This document shows, piece by piece, positions 42,811 to 52,706 of a stretch of DNA of 64,000 bases. This DNA is from Nitrospira sp. (GTDB taxonomy: Bacteria > Nitrospirota > Nitrospiria > Nitrospirales > Nitrospiraceae): positions 1,364,001-1,428,000 of the forward strand of contig CP060499.1 in NCBI GenBank assembly GCA_024760525.1, written 5' to 3'. Each line of letters starts with the position of its first letter. Positions within the stretch are counted from its first letter, which is position 1. The position numbers and the translations under genes are program-made. The notes beneath the pieces were generated by a model. That model worked only from the letters and a program-made list of their open reading frames with translations. It was not told where the DNA came from and made no database searches.

Positions 42811-45800
42811 TGGTCTCCCGCCTCCTCGACATCTCCCTGCGTCAGCGGATGCTCATCATCATCTGCGCGATCATGATCGGAGCCGGAGGTATCTATGCCT
42901 TCCGGACCATTCCAATCGACGCCTTCCCCGACGTGACCAGTGTGTTGGTGCAGGTCGTCACGAAGGCCCCCGGCCTTTCGCCGGCCGAGGTCGAGCGCTT
43001 GGTGACTTATCCGATCGAGCTGCAGCTCACGGGGGTGCCCTCCCTCACGGAGATGCGCTCCCTCACCAAAGTCGGTCTGTCGCTTATTACGATCGTGTTC
43101 GATGACTCCATGGATATCAACCTGGCCCGCCAATTGGTGCTTGAACGACTGCTTGAAGTCGAGGAACAACTTCCTCCCGGGGCTAAGCCGATGCTCATGC
43201 CGAATAGCACGGGGTTGGGCGAGGTGTTCCAATATTACTTGGAGGCCCCTGCGGGGTTTGTTGCTGGTAACGAAGCCGAACACCAAAATTTGATCGCTCA
43301 ACGTACGATTCAAGATTGGGTGATTCGACCGCTCTTGAAGAGCACGCCGGAGGTCATCGATGTCAATTCAATGGGAGGGTACGTCAAGCAATATCAAGTG
43401 CTGGTCGAACCGGGCATGTTGCGAAAATTCAACCTCACGCTTCGTGACGTGTTCGACGCGGTGGCCAGGAACAACGCCAATGCCGGGGGCAATATCCTGG
43501 AAAAGCATGCGGAAAAATACATCGTGCGGGGGATCGGGCTGATCCGCTCCCTTCAGGACATCGAACGGATCGTGGTCAAGGAAACCGGTGGAACTCCGGT
43601 CTATGTCTCGGACGTCGCTCATGTGCGCGTCGACCATGCGGTGAGGCACGGCGCAACGGTCTTGAATGGGGAGCGCGAGGTGGTCAGTGGAATCGTGCTG
43701 ATGTTGCGGGGCGGGAACGCGCGGGATGTCGTGGAGGGTATCAAGGCCCGCATCGAAGACATCCATGCCAAGCACTTGTTGCCGAACGGGTTGCGGATCG
43801 TGCCGTTTTACGACCGTATCGAACTGATCACCGAGGCATTGAACACCGTGTACAAGTCGCTGGCGGAAGGTGTCGTGCTCGTGGTCGTCGTATTGTTCCT
43901 GTTTCTGGGGAACATTCGCAGCGCGCTGATCGTCGTCGGCACCTTGGTCTTGGCGCCGCTTGCCACGTTCATCGTGATGGGGCAAATCGGGTTGACGGCC
44001 AATCTGATGTCCCTGGGGGGGCTGGCCATTGCAATCGGGATGATCGTGGATGGGTCGGTCGTCGTCGTCGAAAACGTCTACCGTCATCTGTCGCACCATT
44101 CCGCCGCTGCCACACCCAGGCTGCAACTCATCATGAATGCAGTGAAGGAAGTCGGACAACCGGTTGTGTTCGGCATTCTCATCATTATCCTGGTTTTCTT
44201 GCCCCTCCTGTCTCTCCACGGGATGGAAGGGAAGATGTTCAAACCGCTCGCCTACACCATCATGATCGCCCTGTTGGTGTCGCTCCTGTTATCGCTCACG
44301 CTCTCCCCGGTTCTCTGTTCTTTGGCGCTGACCCGAGGCAGTGAGGAGGATCCTTGGATCGTCCGGCAAACCAAGCGTCTTTACGACCCTGTGCTTCGCT
44401 GGGCTCTTGGGCACCGGACCGCGGTGGTGGTAATGGCTGTGAGTGCTTTAATCGGCGCGCTGGCATTGGTGCCGTCATTGGGAACTGAATTCATCCCGAT
44501 TCTAAACGAAGGATCGGTAGCCCCACAAACCATTCGGCTTCCCAGCGTGTCGCTTCCCGAGTCCATCGAAATCGAAAAGCGCATGCAGCAGGCGATCATG
44601 GAGTTTCCGGAAGTGGAGATGGTCGTGTCGAAAATCGGCCGCACGGAATTGGGGAACGATCCCCAAGAGCCGAACGAGAGTGATCCGGTCGTGCGGCTTC
44701 GGCCGTTGGATCAATGGACGACGGCGCGGACTATGCCGGAGCTCATGCAGAAGTTCCGTGAACGTTTAACCAGCGTCTCGGGGGCGACGTTCCTGATCAG
44801 CCAGCCGATCCAGCAGCGGGTCGATGAGTTGATCTCCGGCGTCCGCACGGAAGCCACCGTCAAACTGTTCGGCGATGATTTGGAGATGCTGCGGAACAAA
44901 GCCCAGGAAATTGCCGAGGTGTTGGAAACCGTCCGCGGTGTTCGAGACATCAAGGTGGAGCAATTGTTCGGACAACCCTACCTCACCATCGACATCGATC
45001 GCAGCAAGATCGCCCGCTATGGGATCAATGTCGCCGATGTGCGGGAAATCATCACGACCGCCATTGGAGGAGAGGTTGCGACTCGCGTGTATGAAGGACA
45101 GCAACGGTTCGATTTGGTGGTGCGGTTCCCCAAACAGTACAGAGACAGCGTCGAGACCATCAGCAACATTATGCTCAATGATCCAGGCGGTGGTCTTATT
45201 CCCCTGGCAGACCTGGGGACCGTGCAACTGGAAGAAGGACCCGGCCGGATCAGCCGCGATCAGCTTCAACGCTACGTATCGATCGGGTTCAATACGCTGG
45301 GGCGTGACATCGGCAGTCTGGTCGCCGAAGCGCAGCAGAAAATCGAGCAACGTGTGGATCTCCCCACCGGCTACAAAGTCACGTGGGGCGGGTCGTTCGA
45401 GAATATGGAACGGGCCATGGCGAAGTTGCGCATCATCGTTCCAATCACGATCGGATTGATCTTTTTCCTGCTGTACTCGACGTTCAACTCGCTTCGGCAG
45501 GCGGCTCTGATCATTTTGAATCTGCCATTTGCGTTGATCGGTGGTGTGGTGGCCCTGTGGCTGACAAAAGAGTATCTCAGCGTGCCGGCCTCCATCGGTT
45601 TCATCAACCTCTTCGGTGTGGCGGTGCTGAACGGCATCGTGCTCGTGTCCTACATGAATAAGCTGCGCGAAGACGGCCACAGCCTGGATGAAGCGGTCAC
45701 CTCAGGGGCCCTCCTTCGATTGCGGCCCGTCTTGATGACCGCCCTGGTCGCGCTGTTGGGTCTCGTCCCGCTTGCATTCGCGCAAGGTATCGGGTCGGAG

Positions 45801-46031
45801 GTGCAACGTCCTCTGGCGATCGTCGTCATCGGCGGCCTCGTGAGTTCGACACTGCTGACCTTAATCATGCTGCCGGTCCTCTATCGATGGCTGGAAGGGC
45901 ACTCGGGTGGAGCCATGCATCGCGGCGACCCGCGAGGAGGAGCGATGCTTGACCTCCATGACTCCGGAACTCTTCATGGAAATGGTGAGCCGAAACTTTC
46001 CCGCCATCCCGGCGAAATACCCTCGACCTGA
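42810..46031 (+). CDS. Heavy-metal efflux RND transporter (CusA/CzcA family)
   Basis: A 1073-residue inner-membrane proton antiporter with twelve expected transmembrane helices and two large periplasmic loops. The N-terminal VSRLLDISLRQRMLIIICAI and the transmembrane-4 motif AIGMIVDGSVVVVENVYRHL, with its proton-relay Asp, mark the HME-RND family. The periplasmic cleft has typical QPYLTIDIDRSKIARYGI and GLIPLADLGTV. The length is normal. The metal (Cu/Ag or Zn/Co/Cd/Ni) is not decided by what I can see. The C-terminal ~45 residues after YRWLEG extend past the usual end. It is co-transcribed with the adaptor. Confidence 0.95.
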   Translation: MVSRLLDISLRQRMLIIICAIMIGAGGIYAFRTIPIDAFPDVTSVLVQVVTKAPGLSPAEVERLVTYPIELQLTGVPSLTEMRSLTKVGLSLITIVFDDSMDINLARQLVLERLLEVEEQLPPGAKPMLMPNSTGLGEVFQYYLEAPAGFVAGNEAEHQNLIAQRTIQDWVIRPLLKSTPEVIDVNSMGGYVKQYQVLVEPGMLRKFNLTLRDVFDAVARNNANAGGNILEKHAEKYIVRGIGLIRSLQDIERIVVKETGGTPVYVSDVAHVRVDHAVRHGATVLNGEREVVSGIVLMLRGGNARDVVEGIKARIEDIHAKHLLPNGLRIVPFYDRIELITEALNTVYKSLAEGVVLVVVVLFLFLGNIRSALIVVGTLVLAPLATFIVMGQIGLTANLMSLGGLAIAIGMIVDGSVVVVENVYRHLSHHSAAATPRLQLIMNAVKEVGQPVVFGILIIILVFLPLLSLHGMEGKMFKPLAYTIMIALLVSLLLSLTLSPVLCSLALTRGSEEDPWIVRQTKRLYDPVLRWALGHRTAVVVMAVSALIGALALVPSLGTEFIPILNEGSVAPQTIRLPSVSLPESIEIEKRMQQAIMEFPEVEMVVSKIGRTELGNDPQEPNESDPVVRLRPLDQWTTARTMPELMQKFRERLTSVSGATFLISQPIQQRVDELISGVRTEATVKLFGDDLEMLRNKAQEIAEVLETVRGVRDIKVEQLFGQPYLTIDIDRSKIARYGINVADVREIITTAIGGEVATRVYEGQQRFDLVVRFPKQYRDSVETISNIMLNDPGGGLIPLADLGTVQLEEGPGRISRDQLQRYVSIGFNTLGRDIGSLVAEAQQKIEQRVDLPTGYKVTWGGSFENMERAMAKLRIIVPITIGLIFFLLYSTFNSLRQAALIILNLPFALIGGVVALWLTKEYLSVPASIGFINLFGVAVLNGIVLVSYMNKLREDGHSLDEAVTSGALLRLRPVLMTALVALLGLVPLAFAQGIGSEVQRPLAIVVIGGLVSSTLLTLIMLPVLYRWLEGHSGGAMHRGDPRGGAMLDLHDSGTLHGNGEPKLSRHPGEIPST

Positions 46032-46517
46032 CGTGACGCGTCAGTCTTGAAGTGTGTGGAAGCACAACTGTCGGCCATCGCCCGCAAATACACCGAAATG
46101 GCGGCAGATGATGGCAAATCGACCATACTCCATTGATCACAAAGCTGAGGTCTGGAATTGCACGGAGATGCGATTGTAGGGAATATTTCTCCTACATATT
46201 CATAGGGTTCGGTATCCACTGCATAGTTTTCTGAAAAATAATACCCCTCTTTTGGGGGATGGATGTTTCAGTCACTAAACATTAAAAATGTGATGCAACA
46301 GATAGGAAAATTGAGCAATAAAACGCATTGATCAATCTATGCGAGATCGCATGTCTCAGGGTGCCAAGATGAATCTCTTCGCCATACAATTTCTGCAGAG
46401 AGGCTGACAAGGCTCGTTGGGTATGGCTGCTGCCGCACTTATGTAGTCGGCTCCCACACAGAACACATTTTGGATTGAGAGACTGACCGGAAAACCGGAA
46501 ATTGGAGGAAAAGGATC
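46032..46517. other. AT-rich intergenic region
   Basis: About 490 bases with no supported gene. A short hairpin (CCCC-TCTTTT-GGGG near 46243-46257) could end the efflux operon. Base composition is clearly more AT-rich than the operon and marks entry into accessory DNA. Confidence 0.5.
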
Positions 46518-46814
46518 ATGCCGGAGTATAAGCATCGTTGGATCGAGTTGACTCCGAGACGGGATAATAGTAATGGGACGTGGCGCTGTCAGTATACGAT
46601 TATTGAATTCAGGCAAACGTCCTGGGGGTACCGCCAAGGGTACCCTGACGGGATCTTCGCGTCCCGTGATGCCGCCGCATCGGTAGCTCTGGAAGAGGCG
46701 AAGCGCATCGTCGATACACTTGAACGCCCTGTCCAAGATCCACGGTCTGAATCTGGCTCTGTTCTGGGAACTTACGCAAGCAGAATGGGAAGACTCTTTG
46801 CTTGGTCTCGATGA
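46518..46814 (+). CDS. Small-family protein, copy A (98 residues)
   Basis: A member of an unrecognised small-protein family with several copies in this window. The pattern is a basic start (MPEYKHRWIELTPRRD), then GTWRCQYTIIEF, then an Asp/Phe turn (DGIFASRDAA) and a helix (VALEEAKRIVDTLE), ending in a basic aromatic tail (RMGRLFAWSR). The beta-strand/helix layout suggests a small single fold. It is very close to copy B at 49414-49710, and the similarity continues about 130 bases beyond the stop. A GGAGGAAAAGG ribosome site is present. The function is unknown. Confidence 0.7.
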   Translation: MPEYKHRWIELTPRRDNSNGTWRCQYTIIEFRQTSWGYRQGYPDGIFASRDAAASVALEEAKRIVDTLERPVQDPRSESGSVLGTYASRMGRLFAWSR

Positions 46815-46914
46815 ATAACTGGTGAGTGTTCGATCGTTCTATCACGGCCGGTTCCCTGCCCCGCGATATCCAGCCTGTTCACCGTGTCCACAGCTGCACA
46901 TAAGATTGGACGGC

Positions 46915-47389
46915 ATCAGCCTATCACGCTCGGACATTGGGACTGCCGGCCATCCAATACCGTATCGGCCACAAGATTCATGCGCCAAGGTTCGTTCACC
47001 TGGCTCGGGGATTGCGGCACAACCCTGAAGTGAGTAGCGAGTTTTCGGTGACGTGAGAGTCGCACGGCCAGCCTTCTTCCTGAGAGAGCCGATGCACCTG
47101 CTCGCGGTTAATCTTCCAGCCCTCGAGTCGCGGCATCGAGTGCAGCCGGAGATGATAGAATCGGGGAAGGCTTGGGCCAACCGGCGCAACCGTCTCAGCA
47201 GGACAAGGTCTCCAGCTGTCGCAACCGCCTGATCTCGGCCACCGCGGTCTGTCTGTAATTCTTCCGCCGCAGAGAGTAGGTTGCTTCGCTGATCCCGAGG
47301 GCCCGTGTGACTTCTGGAATCGAGAACCTCGCGTCTCTCTGCCGCAAGGCCATTGCAATCCGCCCCTCTGGAAACTGGCGCTTCTTCAT
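46915..47389 (-). pseudogene. IS3-family transposase relic (orfA and pieces of orfB)
   Basis: The orfA start (bases 47389 to 47195) encodes MKKRQFPEGRIAMALRQRD and LGISEATYSLRRKNY, the HTH transposase start of IS3-type elements. It stops early, and orfB pieces follow in other frames: LEGWKINREQVHRLSQEEG near 47100-47060 and NEPWRMNLVADTVLDGRQ near 46935. These are IS3 orfB segments separated by frameshifts and deletions. No intact catalytic DDE set or inverted repeats were found, so it is dead. Confidence 0.7.
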
Positions 47390-47601
47390 GCCACCTACCT
47401 GGTCGAGGGCCGCAGTCTACCAGGAGATTTCAGTTTTTGCTGGTCCAGTTTTACGGGAGAACATCAAGGCTCAAGATGAGGACCTTTTGTCGCCAAGCCT
47501 CCTTAGCGCAGCAGCGCCGGAGGCAGCAAGAGGCGTAGTGACTGGAGAGGGAGGGACATCGGTGGATGCGCGCGAAAAACCTAAAGTCAAGAGCCACATT
47601 A

Positions 47602-48738
47602 TCAATCGGGATTGGCTCCGAGCTTCGTAACAGCAGGTCTTTCATCCTTGGAACTGGGCGCTATCCTCTGATGCTTCTTAGCAGGTCTCACCACTAGATA
47701 TCTGGCGATGGGCACCTTCATTAAAGCGAGCGTCAGCAGCGCGGAAATGCCGTAGATGAGGAGTGTGAAACACCCGTCTCCCCATACAGGAAACGCGCCT
47801 CGCAGCCTTGATCTCACAGGATCAAGCGTATAGATGACGAAGAAATGCGAGAGATAGATGCCCAACGTCAATGTCGCGAGCGATGGGAATGGAGTGGTCC
47901 TTCCCAGTCGCGGTTTCGCGAGGGCAAGCAGAAAGATCCCGAGTCCTATGAGAATCCCACCCAAGTAATTATGATCCAGGATCGTGCGCCGTGAACTATG
48001 GAGTAGTGTCTGCATGATTTCCCCTTCGATGAGTGCGAAGGTGTATCCTGCGACAATCACCGAACAGGCCAAGGCCGCGGAAGGCCGTTGGTGTCCTACC
48101 AACCACCATCCGATGGCGGTGAGAAGCAGCGCGATCGACCACAGCTCGAGGTGTACCGTGGAGCGGAAGAGATACCCTCCCGCCGCTTCTTCTGCGAGAA
48201 CGAACGCATAGAGACCGATGATCAAAGGGATCACGTACTTCTGCAGCCGGTAGATTTCCATCAAGGTCAGAATGGCAAGACTGAACAGAAGGGCGGGAAC
48301 AAACCAGAGGTGAGCCACGGGACGCTGCCCTTCCAGAAACGACTGTAGAGTGTGCGTCTTGAGTTGAAGGACGTTTCTCAGAGCTTCCAAGTAAAACGGC
48401 TGCCACAGACCGTGATGAACAACCTCGCCGGGCCAATTGCGTGGAACAAATGAATAGACACATAACCACGCCGTGAGCATCCATGTAAGGGGGGTGACAT
48501 AGCGGCGGTACTGATCCAGATGATTTCCGTGATTCTGTACGGACTGCCGAAAAAAATAGCCAGCCGTGATCAGAAAGTACGGTACGCCTGCCCACCAGAT
48601 GAGACTGGCCGTCACAACGACGGGCAACCGTCCACCTGCCGATCGTATGAGGTTGGTTACAAAATCTGTATGCCAAAGGATCACCATCACAATGGCCAAC
48701 ACCCGAAAACTTTCGATGCTGGGTATGCGTGTTGTCAT
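47602..48738 (-). CDS. Acyltransferase 3 family membrane protein
   Basis: A 378-residue integral membrane protein with about ten hydrophobic segments. The N-terminal IESFRVLAIVMVILWHTDF carries the R...H signature of the acyltransferase-3 (OafA/NodX-like) family. Further features are PYFLITAGYFF and HLWFVPALLFSL. Members transfer acetyl or other acyl groups to sugars or lipids at the membrane. The basic C-terminal tail is cytoplasmic. It stands alone between an IS relic and a fragment of the small-protein family, so it may have been brought in with accessory DNA. Confidence 0.88.
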   Translation of the reverse strand: MTTRIPSIESFRVLAIVMVILWHTDFVTNLIRSAGGRLPVVVTASLIWWAGVPYFLITAGYFFRQSVQNHGNHLDQYRRYVTPLTWMLTAWLCVYSFVPRNWPGEVVHHGLWQPFYLEALRNVLQLKTHTLQSFLEGQRPVAHLWFVPALLFSLAILTLMEIYRLQKYVIPLIIGLYAFVLAEEAAGGYLFRSTVHLELWSIALLLTAIGWWLVGHQRPSAALACSVIVAGYTFALIEGEIMQTLLHSSRRTILDHNYLGGILIGLGIFLLALAKPRLGRTTPFPSLATLTLGIYLSHFFVIYTLDPVRSRLRGAFPVWGDGCFTLLIYGISALLTLALMKVPIARYLVVRPAKKHQRIAPSSKDERPAVTKLGANPD

Positions 48739-48744
48739 ATCGCT

Positions 48745-48816
48745 CTATGTCCTATCTGATTGATTCCCATCAGTGTCCGGCCTGGGAGTGAACTCGATCC
48801 TGCGATGCTTGTAGTT
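48745..48816 (-). pseudogene. Fragment of the small-protein family
   Basis: The frame reads NYKHRRIEFTPRPDTDGN and stops soon after. This matches the N-terminus of the small-family proteins at 46518, 49414 and 52317, but the GTWxCxYxIIEF core and the helix are missing. It is probably a broken copy. Confidence 0.5.
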
Positions 48817-49021
48817 CCGCGTGCTCGCTGTCTCCGGTCTCCACAGAGGAGGTGCGAGGGCTCGATACGGCGACCTCGCTGCGTGATTGTTGAACATGAA
48901 CCTATAATGAAGTGAGAGATCGCAATAACTAGGAGTTGACCCTGGCTCCGACACTAATGCTACCGGGCGCAGAATTAGGTGCCTGGACCTCAACCAGGTT
49001 GCCAGGCCAATCACGCATCAA

Positions 49022-49413
49022 AGGTAGGTCTAGACGGTGAGTCTTACGTCGTGAAAGGAGAAGTTCTAGAAACCTTTCTCGCGGGAAGCGTGCGGAGATC
49101 CCTCCGGATCATGCGATCGGCGGCATAATAGTACTCAAAATATAAGACTTAGGTATAGTCATTGGTATGGTAAACGTGATTGCAGAGTATTCGTGATGGA
49201 ATGAGTAGGATAAACATTGAGGGTGCAATTGATGATCGCAGAGGTCGCAGCCGCACTTGGTGAATGGTTGGAGGAAATGGACACTATCAGCCAGGTCCAG
49301 ATGGATCGATCCATTTGGAGCGCTAGCATCGCGCCTGCACGCGTGTCATGATCACATCACTAAGACAGGTGATTCGGCTGAGTTAGGAAGATTGGTACCT
49401 GGAGCAAGCAATT
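49022..49413. other. Intergenic region, no gene seen
   Basis: About 390 AT-leaning bases upstream of copy B. No family-like frame or structured repeat was recognised. Confidence 0.45.
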
Positions 49414-49710
49414 ATGCCGGACCATAAGCATTGCAGGATCGAGTTGACTCCGAGACGGGATAATAACGATGGGACGTGGCGCTGTCAGTATACCATTATT
49501 GAATTCAGACAAACGTCCTGGGGGTACTGCCAAGGATACCCTGACGGAATCTTCGCGTCCCGTGATGCTGCCACATCGGCCGCACTGGAAGAAGCGAGAC
49601 GTATCGTCGATACACTTGAACGTCCTGTCCAAGATCCACGGCCTGAATCTGGCTCGGTTCTCGATACTTACGCGAGCAGGATGGGAAGACTCTTTGCTTG
49701 GGCTCGATAA
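49414..49710 (+). CDS. Small-family protein, copy B (98 residues)
   Basis: Closest paralogue of the protein at 46518-46814: MPDHKHCRIELTPRRDNNDG, then GTWRCQYTIIEFRQTSWGY, DGIFASRDAA and the tail RMGRLFAWAR. The length is identical, with only scattered substitutions. A GGAGCAAGC site lies upstream of the ATG. The downstream flank is also shared with copy A to about 49835. This shows duplication of a segment larger than the gene. The role is unknown; no signal peptide or transmembrane helix is present. Confidence 0.7.
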   Translation: MPDHKHCRIELTPRRDNNDGTWRCQYTIIEFRQTSWGYCQGYPDGIFASRDAATSAALEEARRIVDTLERPVQDPRPESGSVLDTYASRMGRLFAWAR

Positions 49711-49838
49711 TAGCTGGTGGGCTTCCGTTCGTTATCTCACGGACGATTTCCTGCGACGACATATCCAGCCGGTTCACCGATTCCACAGCTACATACGGAA
49801 TGCGACGGTGTCAGCCGGTCATGCTCGGACATCAGTCG

Positions 49839-49916
49839 CTAGCGCGAGGAGTCACGAAACGATTCCCATCCAAACCAGCCCAGCGCGACAATGAGAAGTA
49901 GAATGAGAAAGTCCAT
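49839..49916 (-). CDS. 25-residue single-span membrane microprotein
   Basis: ATG 49914-49916 with GGGGG about 12 bases upstream encodes MDFLILLLIVALGWFGWES and a short charged tail, ending at TAG. The pattern (MD, hydrophobic, GW..W..F R.SS) is strikingly like the N-terminus of the WYL-like membrane protein at 56638-57165. It could be a true microprotein or the remaining start of a lost paralogue. Confidence 0.4.
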   Translation of the reverse strand: MDFLILLLIVALGWFGWESFRDSSR

Positions 49917-50127
49917 GAGGCACCCCCGTGATGATTCGAACAGGTTTGAGTTATTGGATCGGTGATTTTGTGGCACACGCTTGAGTGTCAAATCGGACCA
50001 AAGTGAGAACGAGTCTCCTCTCTTGTGCGTGTCGACTCCGTTGATCCGATTCGATGCAGAATACTCATAGACCTGAGTCTCATCTTCTTTCCTTACCTGC
50101 TCTCATGCCCAGTTGTTGCTTGCCGAG

Positions 50128-50766
50128 TCAATTCGTTCTTCCCAAATACCCATCTCGCCGGGCATCTGTCACAAACTGAGCGGTGGTCGATTGCACGGCA
50201 TCTTCCAGGCTATAGGTGAAGACATTCATCCAGGAAAAGGGAATCAACGCAGCCCAATAGAATTGTCGCGCGGTGATGTCGTATTTGTATGTCTTTGTAT
50301 GCAGATCTCGTTGACTCACCCGGTAAGAGAATTCCCACCCCCCTTCATCAATGTAAAAGGGAATAATGAAAGACGTATTGGATGAGAGCCGCCCGAGCAC
50401 CTCACCATACCAATGCCACGGATACGGTTTCTCTTGAATATGGACCACGATTTCCGTCCTGGGCCATATCGTGTAGACGACATCGTTGCTACAGCCCGCG
50501 GCATGTTGCAATGCGTCTTCCATGGCACGAGCTACGTTTGGCGGTGACAACGCACTGTTAAAAGTCCATTGATATATCCCTCCCCATGTCGACATTGCAC
50601 TGCCTTCCGTCAGACCGTATGAAAAATGAATGGTCTGATGACACGGAACGGGTGCAGGTGCCCCAGACGTGCTGGGGATCGAATGTATGGGGAAATCACG
50701 ATAAGTCACGAGACAACCGGAGAGGCAGACCAGCGGTATGAGAAGAAGGTGACTGCGCATTCTCAT
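50128..50766 (-). CDS. Lipoprotein of unknown function
   Basis: A 212-residue protein with a lipoprotein signal: MRMRSHLLLIPLVCLSGC, lipobox LSGC. The start at 50766 (or the ATG at 50760) is decided by this signal; the longer upstream frame is not needed. The mature part is mixed, with several Trp and Tyr residues and two paired cysteines (PVPCHQ, AAGCSN), and is probably periplasmic or outer-membrane attached. No family is recognised. It faces the small-TM protein region to the right and shares no operon with copy B. Confidence 0.68.
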   Translation of the reverse strand: MRMRSHLLLIPLVCLSGCLVTYRDFPIHSIPSTSGAPAPVPCHQTIHFSYGLTEGSAMSTWGGIYQWTFNSALSPPNVARAMEDALQHAAGCSNDVVYTIWPRTEIVVHIQEKPYPWHWYGEVLGRLSSNTSFIIPFYIDEGGWEFSYRVSQRDLHTKTYKYDITARQFYWAALIPFSWMNVFTYSLEDAVQSTTAQFVTDARRDGYLGRTN

Positions 50767-50923
50767 GTTGCTTCCGCATTCCCGTTTGACCAACCAACAT
50801 GGGGCGCTAGCCGTACAAACTTTCTCATGATGCGGAGAGCCTATCATCATTCTAGGCAAGGAGGCGCTCGTATGAACCTAGTCAATCCCCCAGGGGGAAC
50901 CTAACGGGATCTGGTATCGGCAT

Positions 50924-51016
50924 TCACGGTTGCTGGCTCTTCTTGTAGATGAAGACCACCGCACCTACCAATGCGAGGATTCCTACGCCGAGTGTCCAAC
51001 AGTTTGCGGCATCCAT
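50924..51016 (-). CDS. 30-residue single-span membrane microprotein
   Basis: ATG at 51014-51016 opens a frame ending at TGA 50924-50926. It reads MDAANCWTLGVGILALVGA followed by VVFIYKK and a short polar end, a clean single transmembrane helix with a positive flank. It is opposite in strand to the frame running through the region. Support is the helix and its codon pattern; the ribosome site is weak. Confidence 0.4.
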   Translation of the reverse strand: MDAANCWTLGVGILALVGAVVFIYKKSQQP

Positions 51017-51298
51017 AGGATTCCAACATACAACCGGGAGATGAAGGGTGAGTTAGAAGGACATGAGGATCTCCTCATGAAGGTGGAATGTAAACGAGAG
51101 TGGCGACCTTATCGCTGGGTCGGTCGGCTGGAACGCGATGGACACTTGACGATTCAAGCCTCGAGAGGGGGATGCTCCCAGTGCCCGTCGTGACATGAAA
51201 TCCGTAGCAAGTCAGTAGAAGAGAGCAAGGGACACATTGTGAAGCGTTAACGGAAACGTATCGATAACATGATGTAAACATTGCGCTGTTCGATGAGG

Positions 51299-51333
51299 GC
51301 TCCGCCCTTCATAAAGGACGGAGCTTTCATTTT
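51299..51333 (+). terminator. Intrinsic terminator, repeated type
   Basis: GCTCCG-CCCTT pairs with AAGGACGGAGC around an ATAA loop, followed by a T-rich tail. A close relative lies at 56101-56134. Confidence 0.7.
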
Positions 51334-51484
51334 GGCGTTGCCGGAGCAATCTACTTCCTCTTAATCATCGCCCCTGTGTCCTCTAGTAGTTTTCCTAGCT
51401 GTTCGTATTTCTCCATATGAACTATGATGTGACTCATTTAACAAACATATTGATATGTGTAAGAGAGCAAGCAAGGAGGATCCT

Positions 51485-51724
51485 ATGATGAGAGCCAAGA
51501 GCCCACTCGTTCAGCAGACGTTGGCGGGAATTACGCTCATCCTCGTTCTTGGTGCTCTGGCGATGGTCTGGCCCGTCATGATTACCCTATTTCTCGGTGT
51601 ACTCCTGCTGATCCAATCTTGCGGTGCCGAACAAGAGATTGCGGTGCTGGTCTGGACCGAGGTTGGTGAGTGGTCGATCTTCATCGACTCTTTTCGGCGA
51701 CCCGGGTTCTCGGCGATGGTCTAG
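51485..51724 (+). CDS. Small membrane protein (79 residues)
   Basis: ATG 51485 follows AAGGAGGATCCT, an excellent ribosome site. The sequence (RAKSPLVQQTLAGITLILVL) begins with a basic segment. Two hydrophobic stretches (TLAGITLILVLGALAMVW and MITLFLGVLLLI) follow, and the end is soluble and acidic. It probably spans the membrane once or twice. No family is recognised. The region downstream carries no supported gene for about 590 bases. Confidence 0.6.
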   Translation: MMRAKSPLVQQTLAGITLILVLGALAMVWPVMITLFLGVLLLIQSCGAEQEIAVLVWTEVGEWSIFIDSFRRPGFSAMV

Positions 51725-52316
51725 TGAGAAGTTCGAGCAGGACCATCGTTGCCGAAAGCATTTTGCCGGGAGGGTAGGAACTCCGGGAAGATCTAGCGCG
51801 AACACGGACGCCAAGCCAGGGCCAATCTACCGAGCTGCACGGTCAAGTTGAAGTGCGCTTAATACAGCCTGTGTAATTCTCCCACCAAATTTCTGGCAGA
51901 TCGGGTCTTGTTTTGCCACCCACGCGGCAAAGCACTCCACCGGTGCATCGCAGGCCCGACCCGTCGTTGGGGGAGGGCGGGGCCAGTGAGTGGCGCGACA
52001 AGAATAAACACTGCGGTAACACCATCGTAACTCCGGTACGGGAGACTCGTATCCATGGCTGAGCAACGCAATCACCCCGATACATTGGGTGCTGATGTCG
52101 CACCGAACAAGTGCGAGAACGTGCTGTCTGAAACGATGAAAACCACACCCCGTGCTTTATCAACAGCAGTTACGCAATTTTCGCTGACTGTCCAGCAGGG
52201 GGAACAGTCGATCCGATGAAGACAGTGTGCCGAACTCTTTCCGGCAACTGGCATCGCTTCTGCATTTGTGATCTCACGGGTTTCTCAGCGTATTGTGATG
52301 GCTGGAGAAAACGACC
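51725..52316. other. Intergenic region, no secure gene
   Basis: About 590 bases. A 54-codon frame at 52055-52219 (MAEQRNHPDTLGADVAPNKC start) has only a weak ribosome site and no family resemblance. Frames on the minus strand look like chance. I leave the region unannotated. Confidence 0.4.
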
Positions 52317-52706
52317 ATGCCGGACTATAAGCACCGCAGGATCAACTTGGCCCCCAAACGGCAAGAGGATGGGACCTGGCGTTGTCCGTATACCATCATT
52401 GAATTCAGACCAACCTGTTGGGCGTACCGCAAAGGTTGCCCTGATGCGCTCTTTCCATCCCACGAAGAGGCCGAAGCAGCTGCCTTGGAAGAGGCAAAAC
52501 GGATCGTTGATGCACTCGATCCCCATGCTCCGCTTCCGCTGTCCAATCCTCCCCTGATCGGAGGAAGGTATGGACTCAGCATGAGAAGATTGACGTTCTC
52601 AATCGTTCAGGGCGTTGTCTACATTGGTCAGTTGGTCGTGTTCTCCCTTCAAAATTGGCGCAAGGCATTGAACACCATCATGATCTTCGCTTGGTCACGA
52701 AGATGA
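52317..52706 (+). CDS. Small-family protein, copy C with membrane-like C-terminal extension
   Basis: A 129-residue divergent member: MPDYKHRRINLAPKRQEDG, then GTWRCPYTIIEFRPTCWAY and DALFPSHEEAEAAALEEAKRI. After the common core it carries a longer C-terminus with a hydrophobic helix (LTFSIVQGVVYIGQLVVFSL) and the same FAWSR-type ending as the short copies. This suggests a membrane-bound variant. It starts at ATG 52317 after GGAGAAAACG. The function is unknown. Confidence 0.6.
   Translation: MPDYKHRRINLAPKRQEDGTWRCPYTIIEFRPTCWAYRKGCPDALFPSHEEAEAAALEEAKRIVDALDPHAPLPLSNPPLIGGRYGLSMRRLTFSIVQGVVYIGQLVVFSLQNWRKALNTIMIFAWSRR

Noticed and set aside
40343..46031. TolC/adaptor/inner-membrane set as the type I exporter of the RTX protein
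   Set aside because: The inner-membrane protein is an HME-RND transporter, not an ABC exporter; the system exports metals.
47307..47630. A 107-residue plus-strand frame near the IS3 relic
   Set aside because: It overlaps the IS relic and the end of the acyltransferase gene and has no family resemblance or ribosome site.
52055..52219. A 54-residue frame starting MAEQRNHPD
   Set aside because: Weak ribosome site and no recognisable domain; noted in the intergenic entry only.
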